Origin: Anoxybacillus amylolyticus
Lineage (GTDB): Bacteria > Bacillota > Bacilli > Bacillales > Anoxybacillaceae
Direction: 5' to 3'
Length of the DNA: 64,000 nucleotides
Assembly: GCF_001634285.1 (NCBI RefSeq)
Contig: NZ_CP015438.1
Coordinates: forward strand, 1,066,001-1,130,000
Shown in pieces: positions 39,470 through 48,837 of this stretch. The notes below the pieces were generated by a model. The model was not told where the DNA came from. It did no database searches and worked only from the letters and a program-made list of their open reading frames with translations. Positions within the stretch are counted from its first letter, which is position 1. Each line of letters begins with the position of its first letter. A program made the position numbers and the translations under genes.

Positions 39470-39497
39470 TCTCTCGTTTCGAGAGATCTCTTTTTTG
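39468..39497 (+). terminator. Terminator of the opp operon
   Basis: GATCTCTCG pairs with CGAGAGATC around TTT, then TCTTTTTT. Confidence 0.87.
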
Positions 39498-39540
39498 TTA
39501 TTATAAAATATTTTCATTAATTTTACTATTTTGATTTTAA

Positions 39541-39571
39541 AAAAATCTCGAGGTGAGTGCTCGAGATTTTT
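39541..39571 (-). terminator. Terminator of the small gene at 39590
   Basis: AAAAATCTCGAG and CTCGAGATTTTT are exact complements around GTGAGTG; works in either direction. Confidence 0.82.
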
Positions 39572-39589
39572 CCATCGTCTTTTATTTGT

Positions 39590-39775
39590 TTAGCTTTTTT
39601 TGCCGCCAACAAGCCGCCAGCCTGTCTGTGTTTTCATTGTTTCGTTGACGTGTTCGGTCCGCTTCGAACCGCCAAATACGCTTTCGCCAATGCCGTTTGT
39701 AATAACCCCCATCAATGCTGTGATACCGATAATAAGGACACCGACAATCGCTAAATCAATGAAATATTGTCCCAT
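39590..39775 (-). CDS. Small single-helix membrane protein
   Basis: 61 residues: one N-terminal membrane helix (FIDLAIVGVLIIGITALMGVI) and a polar basic tail. AGGAGGAAG lies nine bases before the ATG and a terminator follows the stop, so this is a real one-gene unit. Not recognised. It lies between opp and spx. Confidence 0.65.
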   Translation of the reverse strand: MGQYFIDLAIVGVLIIGITALMGVITNGIGESVFGGSKRTEHVNETMKTQTGWRLVGGKKS

Positions 39776-39982
39776 ATCGCGCTTCCTCCTATCTTGCCTA
39801 TACCTGCTTCTTTTTTTATTTTAGATGATTTTTAAGCCGGAGGGAAGCGGTTACCAGAAAAGATTTTGAAAAAATATACCTTTTTGATTGGATTTATTGT
39901 ATAATATACAACATGAAAGTCATTTTAAAGTAATCACGTACATTATAATATAGAAGCCATCCTGCTAAAAGGAGTGAAAGCG

Positions 39983-40381
39983 ATGGTCAAATTGTATACA
40001 TCCCCTAGCTGCACATCGTGCCGGAAAGCAAAAATCTGGCTAGAAGAGCACGATATACCGTATGTTGAGCGAAATATTTTTGCGGAGCCGTTAACGATTG
40101 AAGAAATTAAAGAAATTCTTCGTATGACCGAAACGGGGACAGACGAAATTATTTCGACTCGTTCAAAAATTTTCCAGAAACTTAATATAAATCTCGAAAC
40201 ATTGCCACTTCAAGATTTATATGAGATCATTCAAAAACATCCGGGCATTTTGCGGAGACCGATTATAATCGACGAAAAACGTCTGCAAGTCGGCTATAAC
40301 GAAGACGAGATTCGCCGCTTTTTGCCGCGGAAAGTGCGCGCTTATCAACTTCGGGAAGCACAGCGCCTTGTCAACCAGTGA
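39983..40381 (+). CDS. spx: Redox-sensing transcription regulator Spx
   Basis: Binds the alpha subunit C-terminal domain of RNA polymerase and redirects it under disulfide stress. CTSC near residues 10-13 is the redox switch; [27 protein letters not shown] is the conserved ArsC-like core. 132 residues. ATG 39983 has AAAAGGAGTGAAAGCG upstream. A TATAAT -10 lies at 39900-39905. Levels are set by ClpXP with SpxH, whose gene is also in this window. Confidence 0.96.
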   Translation: MVKLYTSPSCTSCRKAKIWLEEHDIPYVERNIFAEPLTIEEIKEILRMTETGTDEIISTRSKIFQKLNINLETLPLQDLYEIIQKHPGILRRPIIIDEKRLQVGYNEDEIRRFLPRKVRAYQLREAQRLVNQ

Positions 40382-40417
40382 AAAACTTCTACATGGAATC
40401 CCATGTAGAAGTTTTTT
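40381..40417. terminator. Terminator after spx
   Basis: AAAAACTTCTACATGG pairs exactly with CCATGTAGAAGTTTTT; also faces the stop of convergent yjbE. Confidence 0.88.
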
Positions 40418-40423
40418 CTCTAC

Positions 40424-41089
40424 TTACGTGAAACGATGTCGTTTTTTTGCCGCTCCCCCGAACAAGACAATGAGTAAAGCTGTAAGAAACGGGAGAAAAG
40501 GACGGACAAGAGGGATATTATCGTACAAAAATTGCATCCGTTCTTCTGCGGTTAACATTTTTCCAGCGGTGTAGGCTAACAGCGCCGCTCCGATATAAAG
40601 AAGAAAAGGATACCGCTCCATGGAATAAAGAATGAATTTACTGCCTAAAATGATAATCGGAACAGAAACAAGAAAGCCGAATACGACAAGCGACGGATGG
40701 CCGTTGGCAGCGCCAGCAATGGCGACCACGTTATCTAATCCCATGACGACATCCGCGACGACAATCGTTTGTACCGCTTTCCAAAGAGACGTTTCCGACT
40801 TAATGTGCGCATGGGCATTTTCTTTTTGAACTAATAATTTAAACGAAATCCAAAGCAATAAACAGCCACCGGCAAACTGCAAAAAAGGGATTTTCAACAG
40901 TATGACAACGGTAGCAGTCAACAAAATTCGTACTATAATGGCAAGAGTGGTGCCGAGGACGATGGCAGTATTGCGCTTATGCTCTGGTAAATTGCGGCTT
41001 GCCATTGCGATGACGACTGCGTTATCTCCACCAAGAATGAGATCAATGCCGATGATGAGAAGGATAGATGTCACATATTCGCTTATCAT
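40424..41089 (-). CDS. yjbE: TerC family membrane protein YjbE
   Basis: 221 residues with about seven membrane helices and the TerC motifs IDLILGGDNAVVIAMA and VVADVVMGLDNVVAIAG, whose Asp residues can bind metal. Members of this family export manganese or metallate secreted proteins. No yybP-ykoY type riboswitch is evident in the leader. Position between spx and mecA as in B. subtilis. Confidence 0.9.
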   Translation of the reverse strand: MISEYVTSILLIIGIDLILGGDNAVVIAMASRNLPEHKRNTAIVLGTTLAIIVRILLTATVVILLKIPFLQFAGGCLLLWISFKLLVQKENAHAHIKSETSLWKAVQTIVVADVVMGLDNVVAIAGAANGHPSLVVFGFLVSVPIIILGSKFILYSMERYPFLLYIGAALLAYTAGKMLTAEERMQFLYDNIPLVRPFLPFLTALLIVLFGGAAKKRHRFT

Positions 41090-41247
41090 ATATGTCCCTC
41101 ATTTCTTTTTTCTTTCATCACTATGTATAGTAGGACATGTTTTCTTTCAGACTATTTTTTTAAAAATGGGGTTTTTTTATTTCCCTTCTTGCGTGTTTTA
41201 TCATAAAATAGAGGTACAAGGTATATCCTTGGCGGGGGTAAAAAAGT

Positions 41248-41274
41248 CCCTTCAATCTTATTTTTTCAGAAGGG
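41248..41274 (+). promoter_or_regulatory. Hairpin that could hide the mecA ribosome site
   Basis: CCCTTC (41248-41253) can pair with GAAGGG (41269-41274), the core of the mecA Shine-Dalgarno sequence. Six pairs with a 15-base U-rich loop; weak but suggestive. Confidence 0.4.
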
Positions 41275-41284
41275 AGAGATAGCA

Positions 41285-41959
41285 ATGGAAATGGAACGCA
41301 TTAATGAGCATACGGTGAAGTTTTATATTTCGTACGTTGATATAGAGGAACGCGGATTTGACCGTGAAGAAATTTGGTATAACCGCGAACGAAGCGAAGA
41401 GTTATTTTGGGAAATGATGGATGAAGTCCATAACGAAGGGGATTTTTCGCTAGACGGACCGCTTTGGATTCAAGTGCAAGCACTTGACAAAGGGCTTGAA
41501 GTGCTTGTGACAAAAGCGCAAATTTCAAAAGACGGGAGCAAGTTAGAACTTCCGCTTCCAGAAGAGCGGTTACGCGAATTTCCGGTCGATGAACGAATTG
41601 AAGAACTTCTTGACCAACATTTTCACATTGAACGCGACCAAGAGTTGATACCGGAAGACGATGAAAGTATTTTACATTTTACGATTTCTTTTAAAGATAT
41701 TGAAGACGTTATTGCTTTGGCGCATCGTGCAGATTTTTCACACATCCGAAATCGGTTGTTTTTATTTGAAGGACGCTACTACTTATACGTCGAATTTTCC
41801 GAAGAGTATACGGAAGCTGAAGTGGACAATTGGCTCTGCATGTTGTTAGAATTCGGGAACGATTCGCCAGTTACTATCCATCGATTAGAAGAGTATGGAA
41901 AAGAGATTATTCATGAAAATGCGTTAGCGACGTTAGCAACCCATTTTCCATTAAAGTAA
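41285..41959 (+). CDS. mecA: Adaptor protein MecA
   Basis: Brings ComK and other proteins to ClpCP for degradation. N-terminal substrate-binding part (MEMERINEHTVKFYISYVDI) and C-terminal Clp-binding domain (FTISFKDIEDVIALAHR to the end). 224 residues. GAAGGGAGAG lies before the ATG. Neighbour of spx as in B. subtilis. Confidence 0.95.
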   Translation: MEMERINEHTVKFYISYVDIEERGFDREEIWYNRERSEELFWEMMDEVHNEGDFSLDGPLWIQVQALDKGLEVLVTKAQISKDGSKLELPLPEERLREFPVDERIEELLDQHFHIERDQELIPEDDESILHFTISFKDIEDVIALAHRADFSHIRNRLFLFEGRYYLYVEFSEEYTEAEVDNWLCMLLEFGNDSPVTIHRLEEYGKEIIHENALATLATHFPLK

Positions 41960-41992
41960 AAACCGATTTCCGCTGTTGAAATCGGTTTTTTC
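41958..41992 (+). terminator. Terminator after mecA
   Basis: AAAACCGATTTC pairs with GAAATCGGTTTT, then TT. Confidence 0.87.
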
Positions 41993-42030
41993 ATGCATCG
42001 TAGGCAGTGAATAGGGTAGGGTGAATATCA

Positions 42031-43539
42031 TTGAGAAATACGTTACAGGTACTTATTTTTTTACTACTATTAAGTGTTTTTTTGTTTTTTACGAAAAGCT
42101 ATTGGGAAGGCTGGTTGCTTGGGTTTCTTAGCCTTCTCATCACATGTTCTGTTATTTTTATTGCCTTTGTTATTTCGTTAGAAAATAGAAGACCTGCTCA
42201 AACGTTAACATGGCTTGTGGTGCTTGGAAGTTTTCCGCTCGTCGGCTTTTTCTTTTATATTATGTTTGGGCGAAACTACCGGAAGCAGCGGCTGTTTAAA
42301 AAGAAAGCGATGCTTGATGAGCAAATGTTTTTAAAATATGAAGGGCAGCGCGCTTCCATTCAGCAAACGAACGAATTGAAAGAGCATCAACAGCCGTTAT
42401 TACGACTAGCGCATCGCCTTGGAAAAAGCCCAGTATCGCTATCGACAGAAACGAAAGTATTGACGAACGGGGAAGAAACGTTTGCCGCTATTTTTGCCGA
42501 ATTGGAAAAAGCGACGCATCATATTCATTTAGAATATTATATCGTCCGACATGATGATGTCGGACAACGATTAAAAGACATTTTAATTGCGAAAGCAAAG
42601 AAAGGAGTACACGTTCGTTTTTTGTATGATGCGGTCGGGAGCTGGAAGCTGTCAAAAGTTTACGTTCAAGAGCTACGCGAGGCGGGAGTGGAAATGGTTC
42701 CTTTTTCCCCTGTACGTTTGCCATTTTTAAATAATAAAATCAATTTCCGTAATCATCGGAAAATCATTGTCGTTGATGGGACGGTTGGCTTTGTTGGCGG
42801 GTTGAACATTGGGGATGAATATTTAGGGAAAAACGAATACTTTGGCTTTTGGCGCGATACGCATTTATGGATTCGTGGGGAAGCAGTTCGTACGCTGCAG
42901 CTCATCTTTTTGCAAGATTGGTATTACATGACGGGAGAAACGTTATTGACGCTAAATTATTTGTCACCGACGCTTACGTTTAGCGGGGAGCGGGGAGGGG
43001 TGCAGCTAATTGCTGGAGGTCCCGATCAAGAATGGGAAGTAATTAAGCATTTATTTTTTGCGATGATTACATCAGCAAAACAGTCGATTTGGATCGCTTC
43101 TCCGTATTTTATTCCAGACGAAGATATTTTAACTGCGCTAAAAGTAGCGGCATTAAGCGGAATCGATGTTCGAATTTTAGCACCGAAACGCCCTGATAAA
43201 AAAATTGTGTTTTATGCTTCTCGTTCTTATTTTCCTGAACTGCTAGAGGCAGGGATTGACATTTATGAATACAACAAAGGATTTTTACATAGCAAAATCA
43301 TTGTGGTCGATGGGGAGCTTGCGTCGATTGGGACGGCAAATATGGATATGCGCAGCTTTCATTTAAATTTTGAAGTGAATGCTTTTTTGTATCATACAGA
43401 AAGTACAAAAAAACTCGTCGAGGATTTTTTGCACGACTTTCGCGATTCCGAGCGAATAGACTACGATACGTTTAAAAAACGGCCGTTTTCGATTCGCGTC
43501 GTCGAATCTGTCTGTCGGCTATTATCGCCGTTATTATGA
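42031..43539 (+). CDS. cls: Cardiolipin synthase
   Basis: Joins two phosphatidylglycerols into cardiolipin at the membrane. Two N-terminal helices, then two phospholipase-D motifs: NHRKIIVVDGTVGFVGG and HSKIIVVDGELASIGTANMD. 502 residues. TTG start at 42031 after GGTAGGGTG. One-gene unit ending at a terminator. Confidence 0.94.
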   Translation: MRNTLQVLIFLLLLSVFLFFTKSYWEGWLLGFLSLLITCSVIFIAFVISLENRRPAQTLTWLVVLGSFPLVGFFFYIMFGRNYRKQRLFKKKAMLDEQMFLKYEGQRASIQQTNELKEHQQPLLRLAHRLGKSPVSLSTETKVLTNGEETFAAIFAELEKATHHIHLEYYIVRHDDVGQRLKDILIAKAKKGVHVRFLYDAVGSWKLSKVYVQELREAGVEMVPFSPVRLPFLNNKINFRNHRKIIVVDGTVGFVGGLNIGDEYLGKNEYFGFWRDTHLWIRGEAVRTLQLIFLQDWYYMTGETLLTLNYLSPTLTFSGERGGVQLIAGGPDQEWEVIKHLFFAMITSAKQSIWIASPYFIPDEDILTALKVAALSGIDVRILAPKRPDKKIVFYASRSYFPELLEAGIDIYEYNKGFLHSKIIVVDGELASIGTANMDMRSFHLNFEVNAFLYHTESTKKLVEDFLHDFRDSERIDYDTFKKRPFSIRVVESVCRLLSPLL

Positions 43540-43567
43540 ACGCCTAGTTTAGGCGTTTTCTTTTTAT
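43538..43567 (+). terminator. Terminator after cls
   Basis: AACGCCTA pairs with TAGGCGTT, then TTCTTTTT. Confidence 0.83.
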
Positions 43568-43637
43568 AGAGAAGGATTTTGAGCGTGCGTACGCGAATAA
43601 ATAAGTGACATTGCTCGCTAGGAAAGGAAGTGGTCTT

Positions 43638-44822
43638 TTGCTTGTCGCGTTATTAAAAAACGGACAATCGTTTTCGCTTATCGACGGGTGGACGAAAGAG
43701 CAATTGATGCAATTGCGCAAAACCGAGTCGTTTTTTTGCCCCGCATGTCAAAATGAAGTGATTTTAAAACTTGGCACAAAACGAATGCCACACTTCGCTC
43801 ATAAAAAAGAACGCGCTTGTCCGTTTGAACAAGAAGCGGAGTCACCGTATCATCTTTCTGGAAAAACGGATTTATTTCATTGGCTAAAGCATCAAGCGCT
43901 AAATGTTCAATTAGAGCCGTATTTTTCGTCCATTCAGCAACGACCAGATCTTGCGGTCGTAGCCGATCGAGTGTATGCCATTGAGTATCAATGTTCGACG
44001 TTGAGCGAATCGCTATTTTTGAAGCGCAATGCCTCCTACAAAGAAGGAGGGATTCAGCCGCTTTGGATATTAGGGGCGCATCATTTGCAGAAGCTTGCGA
44101 TGTATCGCTACAAACTCTCACGCTTTCAATGGTTGTTTGCCCAACAAAGCATTTCCCCACCATGCCAACCGATGATTTTGTACTATTGTCCACAAGCGAA
44201 ACAACTCATTCGGCTTATACAGCCTATTCCATTCTCCTCCTACTACACGTTTTCCGTTCCAATTGTCGAAAAGTTAGAAAAGCTATGTTTTCAAGAGTTA
44301 CTTCATTTTCCGTCTGTGCAGCTTCCTTCGTTATTTTGGACAGAGTGGCTTGCACAAAAGAAAAAATGGAGGCTTACGTTTACGATGTACCCTTCGGCGA
44401 CGAATCGGGCGATTGGTTCGGATTTTTATTCCCGTCACTTGCCAGCACTTTTTCCTTGTGAGGCAGGGTGGCCAGTTGCACACGGCTATTTGTTTGAAAC
44501 CCCGCCATTTATTTGGCAAACATATCTCTTATTATTTTTGCAAAGCAATGACGTCTATTCGCTGTCTTCTCTGTATGTATGGCTAAAAGAAAAAATAGGG
44601 GAACAAAAAATTGTCTTGCGTCATCTTCCGCTCGCTCAAGCATATGCTTATACGAGGGCGGTTTACGAATACATTGATTGTCTTTCTCAGCTGGGCTATG
44701 TGCAGTGGGTGCATAAAAAAGCGATTCGTCGCGTAAAGGAATGGACGTACCCTCGTACGATAGAGGAAGCGCTGTTTGAAGATCGCCGATTGCTTGAGCG
44801 TATAAAAAGAAAATCATTATGA
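43638..44822 (+). CDS. coiA: Competence protein CoiA
   Basis: Cytoplasmic nuclease-like protein needed for recombination during transformation. N-terminal zinc ribbon FFCPACQNEVIL and HFAHKKERACPF, then a PD-(D/E)xK core, RPDLAVVADRVYAIEYQCS. 394 residues. TTG start at 43638 with AAAGGAAGTG upstream; no better start. No clear ComK box was seen. Confidence 0.9.
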   Translation: MLVALLKNGQSFSLIDGWTKEQLMQLRKTESFFCPACQNEVILKLGTKRMPHFAHKKERACPFEQEAESPYHLSGKTDLFHWLKHQALNVQLEPYFSSIQQRPDLAVVADRVYAIEYQCSTLSESLFLKRNASYKEGGIQPLWILGAHHLQKLAMYRYKLSRFQWLFAQQSISPPCQPMILYYCPQAKQLIRLIQPIPFSSYYTFSVPIVEKLEKLCFQELLHFPSVQLPSLFWTEWLAQKKKWRLTFTMYPSATNRAIGSDFYSRHLPALFPCEAGWPVAHGYLFETPPFIWQTYLLLFLQSNDVYSLSSLYVWLKEKIGEQKIVLRHLPLAQAYAYTRAVYEYIDCLSQLGYVQWVHKKAIRRVKEWTYPRTIEEALFEDRRLLERIKRKSL

Positions 44823-44889
44823 TTGAGAGAGGAAAATAACGAAAAAAAGCGAATACTACTACAGTATAATGTTTGAAGGAGGACGATGT

Positions 44890-46704
44890 ATGACGGAAAA
44901 GAAAACGGTGAAAACATTGCCGAAGCGCAGTGAAATTCCAGTCGAAGAAACGTGGCGATTGGAAGATATTTTTCCAACAGACGAAGCGTGGGAACAAGAA
45001 TTTCAACAAGTAAAAAACATGATTCCAAAGCTATGCGACTATCAAGGGCGGCTTGGGGAGTCGGCCGACGTCCTTTACGAGGCGCTTCAATACCAAGACG
45101 AATTATCGATGCGGATTGAAAAACTATATACATATGCGCATATGCGCTATGACCAAGATACGACGAATTCGTTCTATCAAGGATTAAACGACCGCATCAC
45201 AGGTCTATATAGCGAAGCATCAAGCGTAATGGCGTTTATCGTTCCGGAGATTTTGGCCATTGACGAAACAAAAATTCAGTCGTTCCTTGCAGAAAAAGAA
45301 GAATTAAAGCTTTATGAGCATGCGTTAGACGAAATTAACCGCCAACGTCCACACGTGCTGTCAGCACAGGAAGAAGCGCTATTGGCACAAGCAGCAGAAA
45401 TAATGGCTGCTTCGAGCAATACGTTTGGAATGCTCAATAACGCTGATTTAAAATTTCCAGCAATTATTGATGAAAACGGCGATGAAGTGGAAGTGACGCA
45501 TGGCCGTTATCTTCGTTTCCTTGAAAGCGAAGACCGCCGCGTGCGCCACGATGCGTTTAAGGCGGTATATGAAACGTACGGAAAATATAAAAATACGTTC
45601 GCAAGCACGTTAAGCGGTGCAGTGAAAAAAGATAACTTTTTTGCCCGTGTTCGCCGTTATGAATCAGCGCGCCACGCAGCGTTAAGCAACAATAACATTC
45701 CTGAAAGCGTCTATGACAATCTCGTGGAAACGATTAATAAAAACTTGCATTTGTTGCATCGCTACGTCCGATTACGGAAAAAAGTACTTGGTGTGGACGA
45801 ATTGCACATGTACGATCTATATGCCCCGCTTGTCAAAGAAGTAAAAATGGAAATTACTTATGAGCAAGCGAAAGATTATTTATTAAAAGGGCTTATGCCG
45901 CTTGGCAATGAGTATATAAACATCGTAAAAGAAGGATTAGAAAACCGATGGGTCGATGTTCGGGAGAACGTCGGGAAACGAAGCGGGGCGTACTCGTCAG
46001 GAGCTTACGGAACGAACCCATACATTTTAATGAACTGGCAAGATAACGTAAACAATTTATTTACTCTCGCTCACGAATTCGGACATTCGGTTCATAGCTA
46101 CTATACGCGAAAAACACAGCCATATCCGTACGGCAGCTATTCGATTTTTGTTGCGGAAGTAGCATCGACGTGCAATGAAGCACTGTTAAATGACTATTTA
46201 TTAGAAACGATCGATGATGAGAAAAAGCGACTTTATTTATTGAACCATTATTTAGAAGGTTTCCGTGGTACGGTGTTCCGACAAACGATGTTTGCAGAGT
46301 TTGAACATATGATTCATCAAAAAGCGCAAGTAGGGGAGGCGTTAACAGCTGACTCGTTGACATCGATGTATTATGAATTGAATAAAAAATATTTCGGCAA
46401 CGACATCGTTGTAGATGAAGAAATAGGGTTAGAGTGGGCACGCATTCCGCATTTCTACTATAACTATTACGTTTATCAATATGCGACAGGATTCAGCGCA
46501 GCGACAGCGTTAAGCAAACAAATTTTAGAAGAAGGAAAGCCAGCGGTGGACCGTTACATTGAGTTTTTAAAAGCTGGTAGCTCCGATTATCCGATTGAAG
46601 TGTTAAAAAGAGCAGGAGTGGATATGACAACAGCGCAGCCGATTCAAGAAGCGTGCGACGTATTTGCACAAAAGTTAGAAGAAATGGAACAATTATTATC
46701 GTAA
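44890..46704 (+). CDS. pepF: Oligoendopeptidase F
   Basis: M3-family zinc peptidase that trims peptides in the cytoplasm. HEFGHSVHSYY near residue 390 carries the zinc ligands. 604 residues. GAAGGAGGACGATGT lies before ATG 44890, and TATAAT at 44865-44870 may be its -10. In B. subtilis (yjbG) it sits after coiA too. Confidence 0.94.
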   Translation: MTEKKTVKTLPKRSEIPVEETWRLEDIFPTDEAWEQEFQQVKNMIPKLCDYQGRLGESADVLYEALQYQDELSMRIEKLYTYAHMRYDQDTTNSFYQGLNDRITGLYSEASSVMAFIVPEILAIDETKIQSFLAEKEELKLYEHALDEINRQRPHVLSAQEEALLAQAAEIMAASSNTFGMLNNADLKFPAIIDENGDEVEVTHGRYLRFLESEDRRVRHDAFKAVYETYGKYKNTFASTLSGAVKKDNFFARVRRYESARHAALSNNNIPESVYDNLVETINKNLHLLHRYVRLRKKVLGVDELHMYDLYAPLVKEVKMEITYEQAKDYLLKGLMPLGNEYINIVKEGLENRWVDVRENVGKRSGAYSSGAYGTNPYILMNWQDNVNNLFTLAHEFGHSVHSYYTRKTQPYPYGSYSIFVAEVASTCNEALLNDYLLETIDDEKKRLYLLNHYLEGFRGTVFRQTMFAEFEHMIHQKAQVGEALTADSLTSMYYELNKKYFGNDIVVDEEIGLEWARIPHFYYNYYVYQYATGFSAATALSKQILEEGKPAVDRYIEFLKAGSSDYPIEVLKRAGVDMTTAQPIQEACDVFAQKLEEMEQLLS

Positions 46705-46707
46705 CGC

Positions 46708-46740
46708 AAAAACGAATGTGGGCTACCACATTCGTTTTTG
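46708..46740. terminator. Two-way terminator after pepF
   Basis: AAAAACGAATGTGG pairs exactly with CCACATTCGTTTTT; it overlaps the end of the convergent gene at 46723. Confidence 0.86.
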
Positions 46741-46911
46741 AAATCCTTTAAAACGGTTACGATTGTTCAACGTCCAAAGCGTGCACAAAATTGTGACGAA
46801 CAAAAGCGGCATCGTTAGAAATAGTGGAAATAAATGCATAATCCCTAATAAATTCATAAAAAAGGAAATTACTACAGCCAGCAGCCAAAAAATGATCGGA
46901 AGTGTTTTCAT
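46723..46911 (-). CDS. Small two-helix membrane protein
   Basis: 62 residues: IIFWLLAVVISFFMNLLGIM and FPLFLTMPLLFVTILCTLWTL, then a basic tail. TTGGAGGGATACG before the ATG at 46911 decides the start. Not recognised. It is the last gene before roxS. Confidence 0.65.
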   Translation of the reverse strand: MKTLPIIFWLLAVVISFFMNLLGIMHLFPLFLTMPLLFVTILCTLWTLNNRNRFKGFQKRMW

Positions 46912-46992
46912 CGTATCCCTCCAAAATGGTTCTATTCCATCGTATGAGAATGAACCATCCAAACATGCACGAATAAGTAGTTTATGACAAAA

Positions 46993-47044
46993 TCGTGAAC
47001 AATTGAACAAAAGGGTTGCGAAAACGAGCAATCGTTGATATGAT
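46993..47044 (+). promoter_or_regulatory. roxS promoter with Rex-like site
   Basis: TTGCGA (47016-47021), 17-base spacer, TATGAT (47039-47044). Just upstream TCGTGAACAATTGAACAA (46993-47010) resembles the Rex operator TTGTGAA-N4-TTCACAA in about 10 of 14 defined positions. In B. subtilis roxS is known to be controlled by ResD and Rex. Confidence 0.6.
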
Positions 47045-47050
47045 AATTAC

Positions 47051-47175
47051 GTGAATGAAATCACAAACAACCTTATACCCCTTTGTTTGACCGTGAAAAA
47101 TTTCTCCCATCCCCTTTGTTGTCTTAATGACAATAAAACGAAAAGATCCGACTTTGGTCGGATCTTTTCGTTTAT
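47051..47175 (+). ncRNA. roxS: Small regulatory RNA RoxS (RsaE family)
   Basis: No protein is encoded here, but the sequence carries two C-rich, single-stranded seeds, CCCCTTTGTTT at 47078-47088 and CCCCTTTGTT at 47111-47120, with GTGAAAAATTTCTCCCATCC between them, and an intrinsic terminator at the end. This matches my memory of S. aureus RsaE/B. subtilis RoxS. Length about 120-125, as known. RoxS pairs with ribosome sites of central-metabolism mRNAs to balance NADH during redox and NO stress. It lies beside spxH, and promoter elements are well spaced. Confidence 0.87.
47136..47175. terminator. Terminator shared by roxS and spxH
   Basis: AAACGAAAAGATCCGAC (47136-47152) pairs exactly with GTCGGATCTTTTCGTTT (47157-47173), loop TTTG. 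Read from the other strand it also stops spxH. Confidence 0.85.
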
Positions 47176-47233
47176 TGGCAATTTGTATAGGCAGTCATTG
47201 TCTGGCGATAACACTTATTCATATTTTGTTCGA

Positions 47234-48112
47234 TTACTCCATGTATCTCCAAAATGTTCCATATTTTACCGGAACTCTTTCGACGACCTGTTTTAGCTGC
47301 AGTTTTTTCATTTCTGTTTCGACTTCTTGTATATCTAAATCATATACGACTGCGATTTCTTTTGTAGCAACGAACTTAAAGTATTTTAAAAACAATTCCA
47401 GCGGAGGTGGTGGCACTGGTTCAGGACGAAATCCAAGCATATCGTTAATAAGTTCGACGTAAATGCTGTATGGATAGCAACCAGAAATTTTTATTCCTTC
47501 TTCTTCGATATTTTCGTTAAAGAAGACGAGCGTAGGTACTTCTTGGACATCCATTTCAGCGGTAATTTTTAAGTCACATTGGAATGCTTTTGCTGCGCTA
47601 TTGGAGTGGAGATCTTTTAAAAACTCATCAATATCTAATTCTACACTTTTCGCACATTCGACGAGTACGGACACCTCTGAAATATTTTGTTTTTCTAAAA
47701 AAAGCACTTCTTGCAATTTGCGCAAAAAGCGAATGCCGGCGCGTTTTCCTTGCAACTCTGCTGCTTTAATGGCAATCGAGGCTGTGTATGGTGCTGGGAT
47801 CGGATTTTCAATCCATAAACTTCCATCGCAAGACATGCCGGAGCGGCTCGCCGTGCGCTCCCACGTATGCGCAAGCGCTTCAAATTTTTGCTTCTTTCGA
47901 ATATTTAATGTCGCTAATGTTCCGCTTAATACATGTTTTAATGTAAAAAACCGCCCGTATTCAATAAGCAATTTTTTGATGACTGGTTCAAGCGCCCAAC
48001 ATTCCGGACAGAGTGGATCAATAAACAAATAAATTTCCAACGGTTTTTTTTCATTATGGCAATGCTGGAAGGCAAACGTTTCTAGATTGCCTCCAGCCAT
48101 CTTGTCATTCAA
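47234..48112 (-). CDS. spxH: ClpXP adaptor SpxH (YjbH)
   Basis: DsbA-type thioredoxin-fold protein that hands Spx to ClpXP for degradation. [16 protein letters not shown] near residue 35 carries the CxxC of the family. 292 residues. Overlaps the end of yjbI by eight bases, so the two are translated together. Works with spx at 39983. Confidence 0.94.
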   Translation of the reverse strand: MNDKMAGGNLETFAFQHCHNEKKPLEIYLFIDPLCPECWALEPVIKKLLIEYGRFFTLKHVLSGTLATLNIRKKQKFEALAHTWERTASRSGMSCDGSLWIENPIPAPYTASIAIKAAELQGKRAGIRFLRKLQEVLFLEKQNISEVSVLVECAKSVELDIDEFLKDLHSNSAAKAFQCDLKITAEMDVQEVPTLVFFNENIEEEGIKISGCYPYSIYVELINDMLGFRPEPVPPPPLELFLKYFKFVATKEIAVVYDLDIQEVETEMKKLQLKQVVERVPVKYGTFWRYME

Positions 48113-48515
48113 ACGAAAGCTCCTTTCTGTCGTGTTCTGGAGTATTAATCATATGTTGGGCGGTTAAAACGAGGCGTTGATACAATTCATCGCGCGCTTT
48201 TCCAGCCAGACCGACTTCATCCATCGCTTCGCGCATACAGGAAAGCCAAGCTTTAGCGCGCGTCGGAGTAATTTCAAATGGCAAATGTCTCGCCCGTAGC
48301 ATCGGATGACCGTGTTCTTCCGTATAAAGCGGCGGTCCACCTAAATATTGGGTTAAAAATTGCTTTTGTTTTCTTGCAGTTTCGGTTAAATCATCCGGAA
48401 AAATTGGTTGTAAATCAGGATGCTTCGCAACGCGGGAATAAAAAGCTTCCACAAGCTTTGCGACCATTTCTTCTCCACCAATTAATTCGTAAGGTGTTTT
48501 CCATTGTTCTGCCAT
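48105..48515 (-). CDS. yjbI: Group II truncated haemoglobin YjbI
   Basis: Small haem protein of 136 residues. [21 protein letters not shown], then [28 protein letters not shown]; the last holds the proximal His. In B. subtilis it protects SpxH-linked redox control and binds O2/NO. AAAGGAGTTAGTAA before ATG 48515; the longer frame upstream is not supported. Confidence 0.94.
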   Translation of the reverse strand: MAEQWKTPYELIGGEEMVAKLVEAFYSRVAKHPDLQPIFPDDLTETARKQKQFLTQYLGGPPLYTEEHGHPMLRARHLPFEITPTRAKAWLSCMREAMDEVGLAGKARDELYQRLVLTAQHMINTPEHDRKELSFE

Positions 48516-48596
48516 TTTACTAACTCCTTTAGCCGAAAAATCTTGTACTCCTATTGTACCAACGAACCTTGCACATCTCAAACAAAGTGAATTAAT

Positions 48597-48650
48597 AAGA
48601 AAAGCGGAGAACGGTCCTTGGCGAAGACAAGGAAACATCCGACGGAAGCG
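48597..48650. repeat. 54-base direct repeat, copy A
   Basis: Identical to 48730-48783 (offset 133). It holds the hairpin CCTTG/CAAGG (around GCGAAGA) and begins AAGAAAAGCGGAG. Such AAAAGCGG-type elements recur between genes in Bacillaceae, from memory. Between the copies ACATCC can pair with GGATGT, so the pair with its middle (48597-48783) may fold as one RNA. No gene is seen in 48516-48835. Confidence 0.85.
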
Positions 48651-48729
48651 GAAGCTTTTGACGAGACGTGCTTTGCACGCCGACGGAGAAAGCAAACGCG
48701 GAGGAGGATGTTAGTTCGCAGCTAGACAA

Positions 48730-48783
48730 AAGAAAAGCGGAGAACGGTCCTTGGCGAAGACAAGGAAACATCCGACGGAAGCG
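48730..48783. repeat. 54-base direct repeat, copy B
   Basis: Second identical copy, ending 53 bases from the cwlQ stop. Confidence 0.85.
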
Positions 48784-48810
48784 AGGCGACTGGATAGATA
48801 TAGAAAATAT

Positions 48811-48837
48811 AACACCTCCCTTGTCGAGGGAGGCGTT
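48811..48837 (-). terminator. Terminator of the yjbK-cwlQ unit
   Basis: AACGCCTCCCT and AGGGAGGTGTT pair on the minus strand around CGACA, directly at the cwlQ stop. Confidence 0.75.

Noticed and set aside
48597-48783. CRISPR array
   Set aside because: Only two repeats of 54 bases with a 79-base gap, no cas genes, and no regular spacers.
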